The position numbers and the translations under genes are program-made. Positions 1-7,022 of a stretch of DNA of 46,587 nucleotides are shown piece after piece (position 1 is the stretch's first letter; each line of letters starts with the position of its first letter). This DNA comes from an uncultured Clostridia bacterium. Its GTDB lineage: Bacteria; Bacillota; Clostridia; TANB77; CAG-508. Location: the NCBI GenBank assembly GCA_944388655.1, contig CALXJP010000013.1, positions 1 to 46,587 on the forward strand, in the 5' to 3' direction. The notes beneath the pieces are model-generated. The model ran no database searches. It was not told the origin of the DNA and was given only the letters and a program-made list of their open reading frames with translations.

Positions 1-139
1 ACTCATCTTCTTTTATCCAAGCTCTAAATGTTGCTTCTGGTATATTATTTTCTCTTGCAAATGCGGTTTTAGTTTTTCCACTAACATTAAAAGCATCTAG
101 ATACATTCTTTTTTCTTCTTCTTCATAAACTTTTGACAT
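1..139 (-). CDS. Partial helix-turn-helix protein (transposase orfA-like or phage-type), 3' end outside window
   Basis: An ATG at 139-137 on the minus strand follows a strong purine ribosome site (GGGGG about 8 bases upstream) and opens 46 codons that run off the window edge. The visible protein is charged at its start and then has a stretch (AFARENNIPEATFRAWIKED) that resembles a helix-turn-helix of the kind found in transposase orfA and small phage regulators. The visible part has no stop codon. Function beyond DNA binding cannot be read. It lies 46 bases downstream of the homospermidine synthase gene and has its own ribosome site. Whether it belongs to a mobile element cannot be decided from this fragment. 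Confidence 0.6.
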   Translation of the reverse strand, partial: MSKVYEEEEKRMYLDAFNVSGKTKTAFARENNIPEATFRAWIKEDE

Positions 140-185
140 TTTTAAAACCCCCTAAAATTTTGATGTTTTTATCTTACATCTCATT

Positions 186-1616
186 TTAGAAGGTTTCAAT
201 ACGTCTTTTTGTTGACCGCTTACGTTTGTTGAAAGTTTTATAAATCGTTTTCGAAATATATTTTTCTGCAAATTGAATTATTTCTTCATAGTCTTGAATG
301 TCATCGGGAAAGTATATTCCCCCTTTATCTTTATTTTTTATCATCCAACAAACTGCTGATAATGCTGACATAGCAACAGGCGTAATAGTTGGTGTTTGCC
401 AAAAAGATAATTTTTTATTTTGATATAAGAAACTCTTTTTTATTCTGTTTCCTACCCATACTGGTTCAAATTTACTTCCTAATAGCAAAACTCCTACATA
501 CTCTGTTCCTCGTTTAATATTTTCTTTATACACAATTTCTACTTTTTTTGGATATCGGAATCCTCTTATAATGGAATTATTATCATCTTGTGGTTTATGG
601 ATATCTGGATGTAGATAATCATTGACTCTCGCTCTTTTTAAATATTCCATAGCTAAATGACAAGGAGAATATAAAAAGATAACTGTTGGTCTATATACCA
701 CTTTCTCCTCTTGTTTCACTTCAAGAGCTTTAGCAATCGTAATGGTTTCTTCATGAGGTACTAAAAAGGCATTAAATTTTCCTTTCGGATAATAGGTTTT
801 CCCTACTTTATCTATTGCCATATCTTGAAATTCTAGAAAGCCATTTTTTAAGTCTATATTCTTATATTGTTTTTTATTATCTATTTTTTCACTCGTACCA
901 ATATTAGCAGTTGCTTCACTTAACATTTCAAAAAAGAATGAATCTGCAGACCAAGTACTATATAACTTATTTTCATCAAATGGTTCTTTTATTTCTTGAT
1001 GGTCATTGTCATTTACATGAATTTGTTTTAAGTCAAGGGCTTGTGCAAGTTCATTAAATTTATTTTCTTTTGCAAGTTTCTGATATTCATAATTATGGTT
1101 AAACTGTTTTTTTACTATATAGGCAAGTCCGGCCTTTACAAAATGTGAAACTAAACCAGGATTATTTCCATGTTGTAACACAATTGGGTATCGATTCACA
1201 TTACTTTTTTTCTGTAATTGATTTCGCAATTCATTTTTTTTCAAATTTTCTTCAAAAATATTATACCAATTATCACTCCAGTCTGTTTCTCCGGTATTGA
1301 TATACATAATATTTTGATTAGCACACCATTCTATGAAATCTCTTGTTCCCACACTATCTGCAAAATCAATGAGTAAATCTCCTTCTTGTAGATATTTTGA
1401 AAATATGTTTTTAAAATTTTCCCTATTGATGTCTGCTACAATAAAGTTCCCCATTTTTCCCCCAAGTTCAAGAAAAAATGTGTATTCTAGTTTATCTCTG
1501 GATATGACAAAATATTGCTCTTGACTAAATTTTATTTCTTTAGAAATTTTTTCAAAAAAGCTTTTGCCAACTGCCCCAAAACCAAATTGTACTATTTTAT
1601 TTTTAAATTCAATCAT
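186..1616 (-). CDS. hss: Homospermidine synthase-like enzyme (saccharopine dehydrogenase superfamily)
   Basis: Bacterial homospermidine synthase condenses two putrescines, or putrescine and spermidine, in an NAD-dependent aminobutyl transfer. The 476-residue length matches that family (about 470-480). Seen in the sequence: a Rossmann nucleotide-binding loop GFGAVG at residues 12-17 after a hydrophobic strand, and the motif QHGNNPGLVSHF at 148-159, which is characteristic of this enzyme. The start ATG has only a weak purine-rich ribosome site, and the gene begins 4 bases after the stop of the preceding gene, so translational coupling is likely. It is the last of three genes, behind an unknown protein and a glutathionylspermidine-synthase-like ligase, which points to polyamine chemistry. 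The actual amine substrate is an inference. A carboxynorspermidine or lysine-pathway dehydrogenase would be shorter and lack the central motif. Confidence 0.85.
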   Translation of the reverse strand: MIEFKNKIVQFGFGAVGKSFFEKISKEIKFSQEQYFVISRDKLEYTFFLELGGKMGNFIVADINRENFKNIFSKYLQEGDLLIDFADSVGTRDFIEWCANQNIMYINTGETDWSDNWYNIFEENLKKNELRNQLQKKSNVNRYPIVLQHGNNPGLVSHFVKAGLAYIVKKQFNHNYEYQKLAKENKFNELAQALDLKQIHVNDNDHQEIKEPFDENKLYSTWSADSFFFEMLSEATANIGTSEKIDNKKQYKNIDLKNGFLEFQDMAIDKVGKTYYPKGKFNAFLVPHEETITIAKALEVKQEEKVVYRPTVIFLYSPCHLAMEYLKRARVNDYLHPDIHKPQDDNNSIIRGFRYPKKVEIVYKENIKRGTEYVGVLLLGSKFEPVWVGNRIKKSFLYQNKKLSFWQTPTITPVAMSALSAVCWMIKNKDKGGIYFPDDIQDYEEIIQFAEKYISKTIYKTFNKRKRSTKRRIETF

Positions 1617-1620
1617 TATT

Positions 1621-2283
1621 CTATATTTCTTCTTTCTCTAAACGTTCTTTTATGTTTTTTTGTAATACTACTCTTTTAGGAGATGTGTACCCTTCTGTTA
1701 AATAAATGGTAAGTCCTTTTTCTTGCCATTTGAAAAGAATTTTTTTCAAGTCATGTTGAATAGCATTTCCTACAACTATTATTTTCGTTATACCATTTTG
1801 TTTAAAATATTCTGCTGATGGAACGTCTTGTTTGTATATATCCCAACTATTGTCAAAAAAGCTTTCTTTTGCTCTATATCGATTTGTGCGATAACTATCT
1901 AACAAAAAAGCAGGATTAGCATCATGTTGTAGTGGTATGTTTTTTAGCTTTTGGCTTGCATTTATCAAGCAACTTTCAATCCAATAGGTATTGGTAGTAG
2001 CTTGTGAGCCTGGTTGTTCATCAGTACCATTAAATAGTGGAATTGGTCTATATCCTATATGAGCTAAGCTTATTCCTAGCTCTATACTTTCTTTTCCTGG
2101 CAAGTCAACTATTATAGCTGTATCTTTCTGGTATTGCTGTAAAAACATGATTTTTCTTTCTACCCAATCCACAATTGGTTTTCTATGGTAGGTATCTATT
2201 GCCACAAAAGGCACTGGTCTTATCCACTCTACCCATTTTGCACCGTTTGGTGCATATATTTTATATACTTCTTTTCCTATCAT
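1621..2283 (-). CDS. Unrecognised 220-residue protein in the polyamine-ligase operon
   Basis: I do not recognise this family. The protein is soluble (no signal peptide or membrane span). It looks like an alpha/beta fold with several short hydrophobic strands, for example IIVDLPGKESIELGISLA near residue 57 and ITKIIVVGNAIQ near residue 165. It carries conserved-looking acidic and aromatic patches (FNGTDEQPGSQATTNTYW near 84). The ATG at 2283 is preceded by GAGGAT at good spacing. It sits 9 bases after the ATP-grasp ligase and 4 bases before homospermidine synthase, so all three are surely co-transcribed. By position it could be an accessory subunit, a transferase or a hydrolase for the polyamine product. 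This is inference from neighbours only. Confidence 0.8.
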   Translation of the reverse strand: MIGKEVYKIYAPNGAKWVEWIRPVPFVAIDTYHRKPIVDWVERKIMFLQQYQKDTAIIVDLPGKESIELGISLAHIGYRPIPLFNGTDEQPGSQATTNTYWIESCLINASQKLKNIPLQHDANPAFLLDSYRTNRYRAKESFFDNSWDIYKQDVPSAEYFKQNGITKIIVVGNAIQHDLKKILFKWQEKGLTIYLTEGYTSPKRVVLQKNIKERLEKEEI

Positions 2284-2292
2284 TTTTATCCT

Positions 2293-3498
2293 CTATTTTT
2301 CAATTAATACGGGAATATCTTCTGCATAGGAATCAATTCTTGGATACAAGCTCATTCTTGCATAATATCCTGCATGTTTTCCTTCAATTGTATATGAACC
2401 AATGCAAACATGATATTCCTTTCCTTCTTCACTTTTTAACGCTTTACTTGAAAATCTTTTTTGTGCTAGATATTGTTTAGGATGTTTTCTTACATCTTGC
2501 AATATTTTTTCATATTCATCTTCTTTACACGCTTCTGGTATACTGATTTTTTCTCCCACTCTACCATATACCGGTTTATATATATAACCTGTTTTTTGCC
2601 TTAAATCTTTTACTTTTAATGTTTCTGGTAGTAAACTTTTCCAGGTATTCATAGGAATACCTACTTTTTCTAAGTCTTTCCAAACAAAAGGAAATCTTTT
2701 ACTTTGAGCATAGATACTAATAGGGTGGTTACAAGATTTCGTTATTGTGTTAAAGTAACCATCCCATCTACGTGGTTTCATTTGAATAAGCCATTCTAAT
2801 GGAGTAAATCGAAAAATAAGATCTATACTGACTTGATTATTTTCTAAAATACAATATGCTTTTTTGTTTTTAAAGTGTATATGGTCTGCTGCTCCATAAA
2901 TGATAGTATAGCCTTCCTTTTCAAGTGTATCTCCTAAATATTGCATCACTTGCCTATCATCACTAAAACATGTGCAGTGTACCAACATAATAGTACCTCT
3001 ATGGTTTAATTGCTTATTGATAGCTTCTACCATTTTTTCTCCAAAAGAAGTGTATTCTAATTCTGGCATGCCAATTGTTTTACGTGCTAAATCTGGTAAT
3101 AGTGAACTTTCTGCAAAACCTCCTGGGCAATCACTATTTACTTCTGTTACCACCCAGTTATTATTGCTACTGGGATGAAAATCATATCTCATAAGTCTAA
3201 TGTTTTTCGTTTTGTCATAGTTTTGCATATGGGATATTTGTTGTATAATTTTTCTGGGAAGTGCTAACTTTTTTGCAGTTTTCTTATTTCTATTTAAGTA
3301 TTCTTCTGCTAATCTGGTTTCTTTATCTAAACTTTCCGTTAGCTTTATTATTTCTTCATTTTCTTGTTTAGTTAATATTAACACATGTTTTGATAAGGTG
3401 TTGTTATCACAAAATTGTGGATCCCATTTATAACAATCAAACATGGCTTGCAGTTTATATGCATAATACTTATCTTCAGAAATTTTAATTAATTTCAT
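2293..3498 (-). CDS. Glutathionylspermidine synthase-family ATP-grasp ligase
   Basis: This is a pre-ATP-grasp/ATP-grasp protein of the glutathionylspermidine synthase family (PF03738 type), which joins the carboxyl of a peptide to an amine with ATP. Seen: EVNSDCPGGFAE in the N-terminal third, typical of this family, and a C-terminal YKPVYGRVGEKI that matches the family's ATP-binding lysine-glycine loop (usual form KPxxGREGAN). No amidase domain is fused, so it resembles the synthase-only YjfC/YtfP type rather than the bifunctional Gsp of E. coli. I chose the ATG at 3498, which has AAAGAG upstream at good spacing; a longer reading from 3537 is possible but its ribosome site is only GGA close to the ATG. 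First gene of the operon with the unknown protein and homospermidine synthase. The acceptor amine may be homospermidine (inferred); the peptide partner is unknown. Confidence 0.82.
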   Translation of the reverse strand: MKLIKISEDKYYAYKLQAMFDCYKWDPQFCDNNTLSKHVLILTKQENEEIIKLTESLDKETRLAEEYLNRNKKTAKKLALPRKIIQQISHMQNYDKTKNIRLMRYDFHPSSNNNWVVTEVNSDCPGGFAESSLLPDLARKTIGMPELEYTSFGEKMVEAINKQLNHRGTIMLVHCTCFSDDRQVMQYLGDTLEKEGYTIIYGAADHIHFKNKKAYCILENNQVSIDLIFRFTPLEWLIQMKPRRWDGYFNTITKSCNHPISIYAQSKRFPFVWKDLEKVGIPMNTWKSLLPETLKVKDLRQKTGYIYKPVYGRVGEKISIPEACKEDEYEKILQDVRKHPKQYLAQKRFSSKALKSEEGKEYHVCIGSYTIEGKHAGYYARMSLYPRIDSYAEDIPVLIEK

Positions 3499-3565
3499 AA
3501 TTTTCTCTTTTCTTCTACATAATTTTCTCAATATCATTCCTATTTTTTTTATACTTTGTGCAAAT

Positions 3566-3606
3566 ACTATACAATTAACAGTTTCTACTCTGCCATTACT
3601 CTGCCA
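3566..3606 (-). promoter_or_regulatory. Candidate promoter of the polyamine-ligase operon with tandem 11-bp repeats
   Basis: On the plus strand TACTCTGCCA occurs at 3586-3595 and again at 3597-3606, an exact 10-bp direct repeat with 11-bp period. Read toward the operon, the repeats end 14 bases before a -10-like TATAGT (plus-strand 3566-3571). There is no good -35 hexamer, so activator dependence is plausible. This is an inference from spacing only. Confidence 0.4.
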
Positions 3607-3655
3607 ATTTATATTTTTTGTTTGGTGTTTTTTATTATATCATATTTATAAAAAA

Positions 3656-3732
3656 AAATTAAGCCAATAGCAAAATATTTCTATTTAGCTATTGACTATT
3701 TTTGAATAAAAGCAGTAGATGTTTTCTCTACT
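3656..3732 (-). terminator. Terminator region of the flavoprotein gene (two hairpins)
   Basis: Two inverted repeats lie just after the flavoprotein stop. AGTAGA 3714-3719 pairs with TCTACT 3727-3732 around a 7-base loop. CAATAGC 3665-3671 pairs with GCTATTG 3688-3694. On the minus strand the second hairpin is followed by TTAA and a run of nine Ts, a typical Rho-independent terminator. Confidence 0.7.
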
Positions 3733-3743
3733 ACTTTTTTGAT

Positions 3744-4379
3744 TTATCGTATAAAGTTGGTAAAATGTACTTTTTCTTGCTCTGGTTGTTGAATGCCTTT
3801 TTCTTTTCCCGCTTCTATGCAGTGTAAGAAATATGCCATATTTCTTCCTAAAATTCTCATGGTTTGCATTCCTTCTTCGTCTTTCTTTACTTCTTCTGGT
3901 GTTCCTCCATGTACCATATTCCAATATCTCGATGAGATAATTGGCATTTGTGTAATTCCAAAATATTTATTTAATTGGTCATATGTTGCTGTTGTTCCTG
4001 CTCTTCTTGCAGAAATTACAGTTGCAGCAGGTTTAAAGAGAAATCTATCTATTTTTCCCGCTTGAGAGGCAGAATAAAATACTCTATCCATAAAAGAGGT
4101 AATTGCTCCAGTTGCTCCCGCATAGTGTACAGGTGAACCAAATATAAATCCATCTGCTTCTTTCGCCTTTTCTACAAATTCATTCACTACATCATCAAAT
4201 ACACATTTTCCTGTTTTTGCACAGTTCTTACAAGCTATACAACCAGCAATAGGCTTTATTCCTATCCAAAAAATCTCTGTTTCAATTTCATTATGATTTA
4301 ATTCTTTTGCCACCTCTTCTAAAGCTGTATTTACACAACCATCTTTGTGTGGTCCTCCATTGACTAATAATACTTTCAT
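3744..4379 (-). CDS. NAD(P)H-dependent FMN reductase / flavodoxin-fold iron-sulfur flavoprotein
   Basis: A 211-residue flavodoxin-fold oxidoreductase of the NADPH-dependent FMN reductase group. Seen: the phosphate-binding start MKVLLVNGGPHKDGCVNTAL, a Cys cluster GCIACKNCAKTGKC near residues 47-60 that in related clostridial flavoproteins can bind iron-sulfur, and the flavin-side motif GSPVHYAGATGAITSFMDR near residue 81. The start is supported by AAGGAG upstream. It is likely a cytosolic electron carrier or quinone/azo/nitro reductase; the substrate cannot be read. It is transcribed away from the adenylyltransferase gene, and its -35 box lies 8 bases from the other gene's -35 box. Confidence 0.85.
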   Translation of the reverse strand: MKVLLVNGGPHKDGCVNTALEEVAKELNHNEIETEIFWIGIKPIAGCIACKNCAKTGKCVFDDVVNEFVEKAKEADGFIFGSPVHYAGATGAITSFMDRVFYSASQAGKIDRFLFKPAATVISARRAGTTATYDQLNKYFGITQMPIISSRYWNMVHGGTPEEVKKDEEGMQTMRILGRNMAYFLHCIEAGKEKGIQQPEQEKVHFTNFIR

Positions 4380-4441
4380 TTTTCAAACTCCTTTCTTTTA
4401 TAATTTATTATTTTTATATTCATTTATTCCTAACCGCATAT

Positions 4442-4472
4442 ATTATATCAGTTAGTGTTTGCTCTAAGTCAA
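4442..4472 (-). promoter_or_regulatory. Promoter of the flavoprotein gene with a 19-bp spacer
   Basis: On the minus strand TTGACT (plus 4467-4472) and TATAAT (plus 4442-4447) are separated by 19 bases. That is two more than optimal, with an imperfect dyad (TTAG and CTAA) inside the spacer. Long spacers of this kind are typical of MerR-family-controlled promoters; that regulator is an inference. Confidence 0.5.
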
Positions 4473-4480
4473 GCTTTTTG

Positions 4481-4509
4481 TTGACATGTTTTTGAGGAAA
4501 TGCTATAAT
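4481..4509 (+). promoter_or_regulatory. Consensus sigma-A promoter of the adenylyltransferase gene
   Basis: TTGACA at 4481-4486, a 17-base spacer and TATAAT at 4504-4509 form a perfect consensus. The predicted transcript starts near 4516. The upstream ATG at 4486 lies inside the promoter, so it cannot be the start codon. Confidence 0.9.
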
Positions 4510-4539
4510 TTTTTAAATTTTAACAGGAGGGTTCCCTTT

Positions 4540-5217
4540 ATGAGTGATTTTAAATTTTATGATTTAGGTGTAGTTTGTGGTAGATTTGGTCATGAACAAT
4601 TAGGACATGTTTCTTTATTTAACAATTGCATGTCTCTTTGTAAAAGAACTTTAATTCTGGTTGGTTCGGCTCAAGAGTCTGGAACTTTGCGTAATCCTTT
4701 TCGATTAGAAACTCGTATTGACGTAATACATGAGACTTATCCTGGTATTTCAGATGATGTTCTTACTGTTAGAGGAATTTCTGATTTAACGAATGAATAT
4801 GACATCACTTCTGCTTGGGGAAAATATGTTAAATCTGAAGTAGAATATCATAAGCATAAATTTGCTAATTTGATGGTTTATGGGAATGATGAATTTCGCA
4901 GTAAATGGTTTGCTCCTGAAGATTTAGTCGGCACTGCAGAATTAATTATTCCTCGAAGTACCATTCCTATTTCTGCCACTATGGTTAGAGGCTATCTGGT
5001 TATTGATGATGAGAAACATTGGCAAGAATGTACTCATCCTTTAGTTCATGGAATGTATGAAAGATTACGTTATGAATTAATGAGTGTACCTATTTATCAA
5101 AATATTTACAATCATATTCGCAAAGGAGAGCTTTCTTTAAATCATTTTATGAAACTTTATCACGAATTAGAAATACAAGATAAAAATGAAAAACTTGCAC
5201 AAATTCCTAATCCATAA
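4540..5217 (+). CDS. Nicotinamide-nucleotide adenylyltransferase-like nucleotidyltransferase
   Basis: A 225-residue member of the HIGH-motif nucleotidyltransferase superfamily. Seen: GRFGHEQLGHVSLF near the N-terminus, a divergent form of the GRFxPxHxGH ATP-binding motif, and ISATMVR near residue 148, the C-terminal ISxTxxR motif that binds phosphates. Known relatives (NadM/NadR-type NMN adenylyltransferases) make NAD from NMN and ATP. The last 45 residues form a charged helical tail. The ATG at 4540 is chosen because AGGAGG lies at 4525-4530 and the promoter ends at 4509. The substrate could be another nucleotide monophosphate. It is a single-gene transcript closed by a strong hairpin. Confidence 0.8.
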   Translation: MSDFKFYDLGVVCGRFGHEQLGHVSLFNNCMSLCKRTLILVGSAQESGTLRNPFRLETRIDVIHETYPGISDDVLTVRGISDLTNEYDITSAWGKYVKSEVEYHKHKFANLMVYGNDEFRSKWFAPEDLVGTAELIIPRSTIPISATMVRGYLVIDDEKHWQECTHPLVHGMYERLRYELMSVPIYQNIYNHIRKGELSLNHFMKLYHELEIQDKNEKLAQIPNP

Positions 5218-5234
5218 CCATATGTATTTTTCAA

Positions 5235-5272
5235 AGAAAAAGTACCTATCTTATTTTTAGGTACTTTTTCTC
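5235..5272. terminator. Bidirectional terminator between convergent genes
   Basis: AGAAAAAGTACCTA 5235-5248 pairs perfectly with 5259-5272 (14 bp) around a 10-base loop, with A and T runs on both flanks. It can end both the plus-strand adenylyltransferase transcript and the minus-strand phosphofructokinase transcript. Confidence 0.9.
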
Positions 5273-5276
5273 TATT

Positions 5277-6413
5277 TTAGTCTCCCAAACAAATTCCTAT
5301 GTTTCTTGCTGTTTTTACTAAATCATCATCCATAGTAACTAATCTAATACTTCCTTCTGATTCTCCATTTTGTACAGCACCAATTTCTTTATTACTTCCT
5401 ACTACCTCTTCTAATGGCACACAGTCTAATTTTCCATTTTTGATTACGGTAAGCACATTAAATTTTCCTTCCAAGGCAAGTTCCATTGCTTTTGAGCCGT
5501 ATTTCGTAGATAGTACTCTATCAAAAGATGTTGGTGTTCCTCCTCTTTGCAAATAGCCAAGAACTGTACATCTTGCTGTTAATCCTGTAAGCTCTTCTAA
5601 TTGTTTAGCTACTTTTTCTCCTGCACCACCTAATTTGGTATTAATAACACCTTGTCCATTGTTGGCTTCCTCTTTTACAGAAATTTCTCCTCCTTTTGGA
5701 AAAGCACCTTCTGAAACAACTACTATACTGAAATTTTTTCCAATTTTTTGCCTATCTTTGATGGCTTGAGCTGCTTTTTCAATGTCATATGGTATTTCTG
5801 GAATTAAAGCTACATCTGCTCCTCCTGCAATAGCAGATTCTAACGCTATCCAACCAGCTTCTCTTCCCATAACTTCTAATACCATAATTCTATTATGTGT
5901 TTCTGCAGTTGTATGTAGTCTATCTAAAGCTTCTGTAGCTACAGAAACAGCTGTGTTATATCCAAAAGTTATATCTGTACAAGCCACATCATTATCAATG
6001 GTTTTTGGTACACCAATCATATGAATTCCTTTTAATGAAAAATCTCTTGCAGATTTTTGGGTACTATCTCCTCCTAGCGCAAATACACAGTCAAATTCAT
6101 CATCTTTTACATTTTGCACACAAATATCTGATAAATCTTTATATACTTCTTTTCCTTCTTCCATGACTGGATAATGAAATACATTGGCATTAGTAGAAGA
6201 AGATATAATAGAACCTCCTTTTTGTAAAATACCTGAGGCAGTATCTGCTGAACTTAATTTTTCATAATTATTTTTTAATAAACCTCTATATCCATCAATA
6301 AATCCATAACATTCTACTCCGTGGTGTTCTGCTGTTTTAACAATTGCACGAATTACTGCATTGAACCCAGAAACATCTCCTCCATTGGCAAGTATTGCCA
6401 CTTTCTTTACCAT
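5277..6413 (-). CDS. pfkA: 6-phosphofructokinase, variant active site
   Basis: Phosphorylates fructose 6-phosphate to the 1,6-bisphosphate in glycolysis. Seen in 378 residues: N-terminal GGD at 11-13, GGDST at 114-118, PKTIDND at 136-142 with the catalytic aspartate D140, MGREAGW near 183, and LGYLQRGG near 286. In the family the residue after GGD is Gly in ATP enzymes and Asp in pyrophosphate enzymes; here it is Ser117. Lys137 in PKTIDND is the feature of pyrophosphate-type and group III enzymes. The phosphoryl donor is therefore uncertain. The start has AGGGAGG upstream. The aldolase for its product is the next-but-one gene, each with its own promoter. Confidence 0.93.
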   Translation of the reverse strand: MVKKVAILANGGDVSGFNAVIRAIVKTAEHHGVECYGFIDGYRGLLKNNYEKLSSADTASGILQKGGSIISSSTNANVFHYPVMEEGKEVYKDLSDICVQNVKDDEFDCVFALGGDSTQKSARDFSLKGIHMIGVPKTIDNDVACTDITFGYNTAVSVATEALDRLHTTAETHNRIMVLEVMGREAGWIALESAIAGGADVALIPEIPYDIEKAAQAIKDRQKIGKNFSIVVVSEGAFPKGGEISVKEEANNGQGVINTKLGGAGEKVAKQLEELTGLTARCTVLGYLQRGGTPTSFDRVLSTKYGSKAMELALEGKFNVLTVIKNGKLDCVPLEEVVGSNKEIGAVQNGESEGSIRLVTMDDDLVKTARNIGICLGD

Positions 6414-6472
6414 AGTTTTTTCCTCCCTGTTTTGTAAATTAAATCAAACTTTCTTTAGCTTGCTTCTTGTAT

Positions 6473-6500
6473 ATTATATCAATATTTTATATTTTTACAA
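6473..6500 (-). promoter_or_regulatory. Promoter of pfkA
   Basis: On the minus strand TTGTAA (plus 6495-6500), a 16-base spacer and TATAAT (plus 6473-6478) precede pfkA by about 60 bases. Confidence 0.7.
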
Positions 6501-6519
6501 CAGTTTTTTCTTATTTTAT

Positions 6520-6879
6520 CTAATTTTTTACCCCTTTAATACTTTCCATTATTTCTTTGCATTCTTTCCAATTCGTTGTTGTAATACAGTCATATTCCTC
6601 TTTTAATTTATGTAAAATGGCACTTGTATCATCTGTTGAATCTAAGTCTGTTACAATAATTTCTTTGATATATTCTTCTTTTCCATAAATTAGCTTAAAT
6701 AGTAGAGAACGAAGAAATCCTTCTATACGGTCTTCCTCATTTTTTACTGCTATAATCATATAAATTCCTTTTGCCCTCATTTTAGTACATGTATAAATGG
6801 TTATTACATTTTTGATAAATTCTATTAATCCATAAATGGCTAATGTCCAAAATAGGGTATGTAATATAAATTCTGACAT
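6520..6879 (-). CDS. Small membrane-anchored protein with glycosyltransferase-2-like remnant
   Basis: A 119-residue protein of unknown function. One hydrophobic segment (about residues 3-25) should anchor it. The rest is a short alpha/beta domain with IYMIIAVKNEEDRIEGFLRS and then IIVTDLDSTDDTSAIL. These resemble the first strand and the D-x-S-x-D-x-T loop of family 2 glycosyltransferases, but the protein is far too short for a full enzyme and no DXD-to-acceptor half follows. I use the ATG at 6879 because AGAGGAGG lies just upstream; an ATG at 6900 has no such site. It lies between the aldolase terminator and the pfkA promoter. Confidence 0.7.
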   Translation of the reverse strand: MSEFILHTLFWTLAIYGLIEFIKNVITIYTCTKMRAKGIYMIIAVKNEEDRIEGFLRSLLFKLIYGKEEYIKEIIVTDLDSTDDTSAILHKLKEEYDCITTTNWKECKEIMESIKGVKN

Positions 6880-6986
6880 GACTTTCCTCCTCTGCATCAT
6901 TTATAGTATTGTATGTTTTTTCTTGATAAGTGTTCCGATTCCTATTTCAAACAAAGTCATGCTTTTCATATTGCTAACTTCCAAAA

Positions 6987-7016
6987 ATAAGAACTCCTAT
7001 ATGTAGAAGTTCTTAT
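6987..7016 (-). terminator. Terminator of the aldolase gene
   Basis: ATAAGAACT 6987-6995 pairs with AGTTCTTAT 7008-7016 (9 bp, 12-base loop) and is followed on the minus strand by five Ts. It lies 7 bases after the aldolase stop. Confidence 0.88.
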
Positions 7017-7022
7017 ACTATA

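Noticed and set aside
3685-3924. 79-codon frame overlapping the flavoprotein gene's 3' end
   Set aside because: It runs through the terminator hairpins and overlaps conserved coding sequence in another frame.
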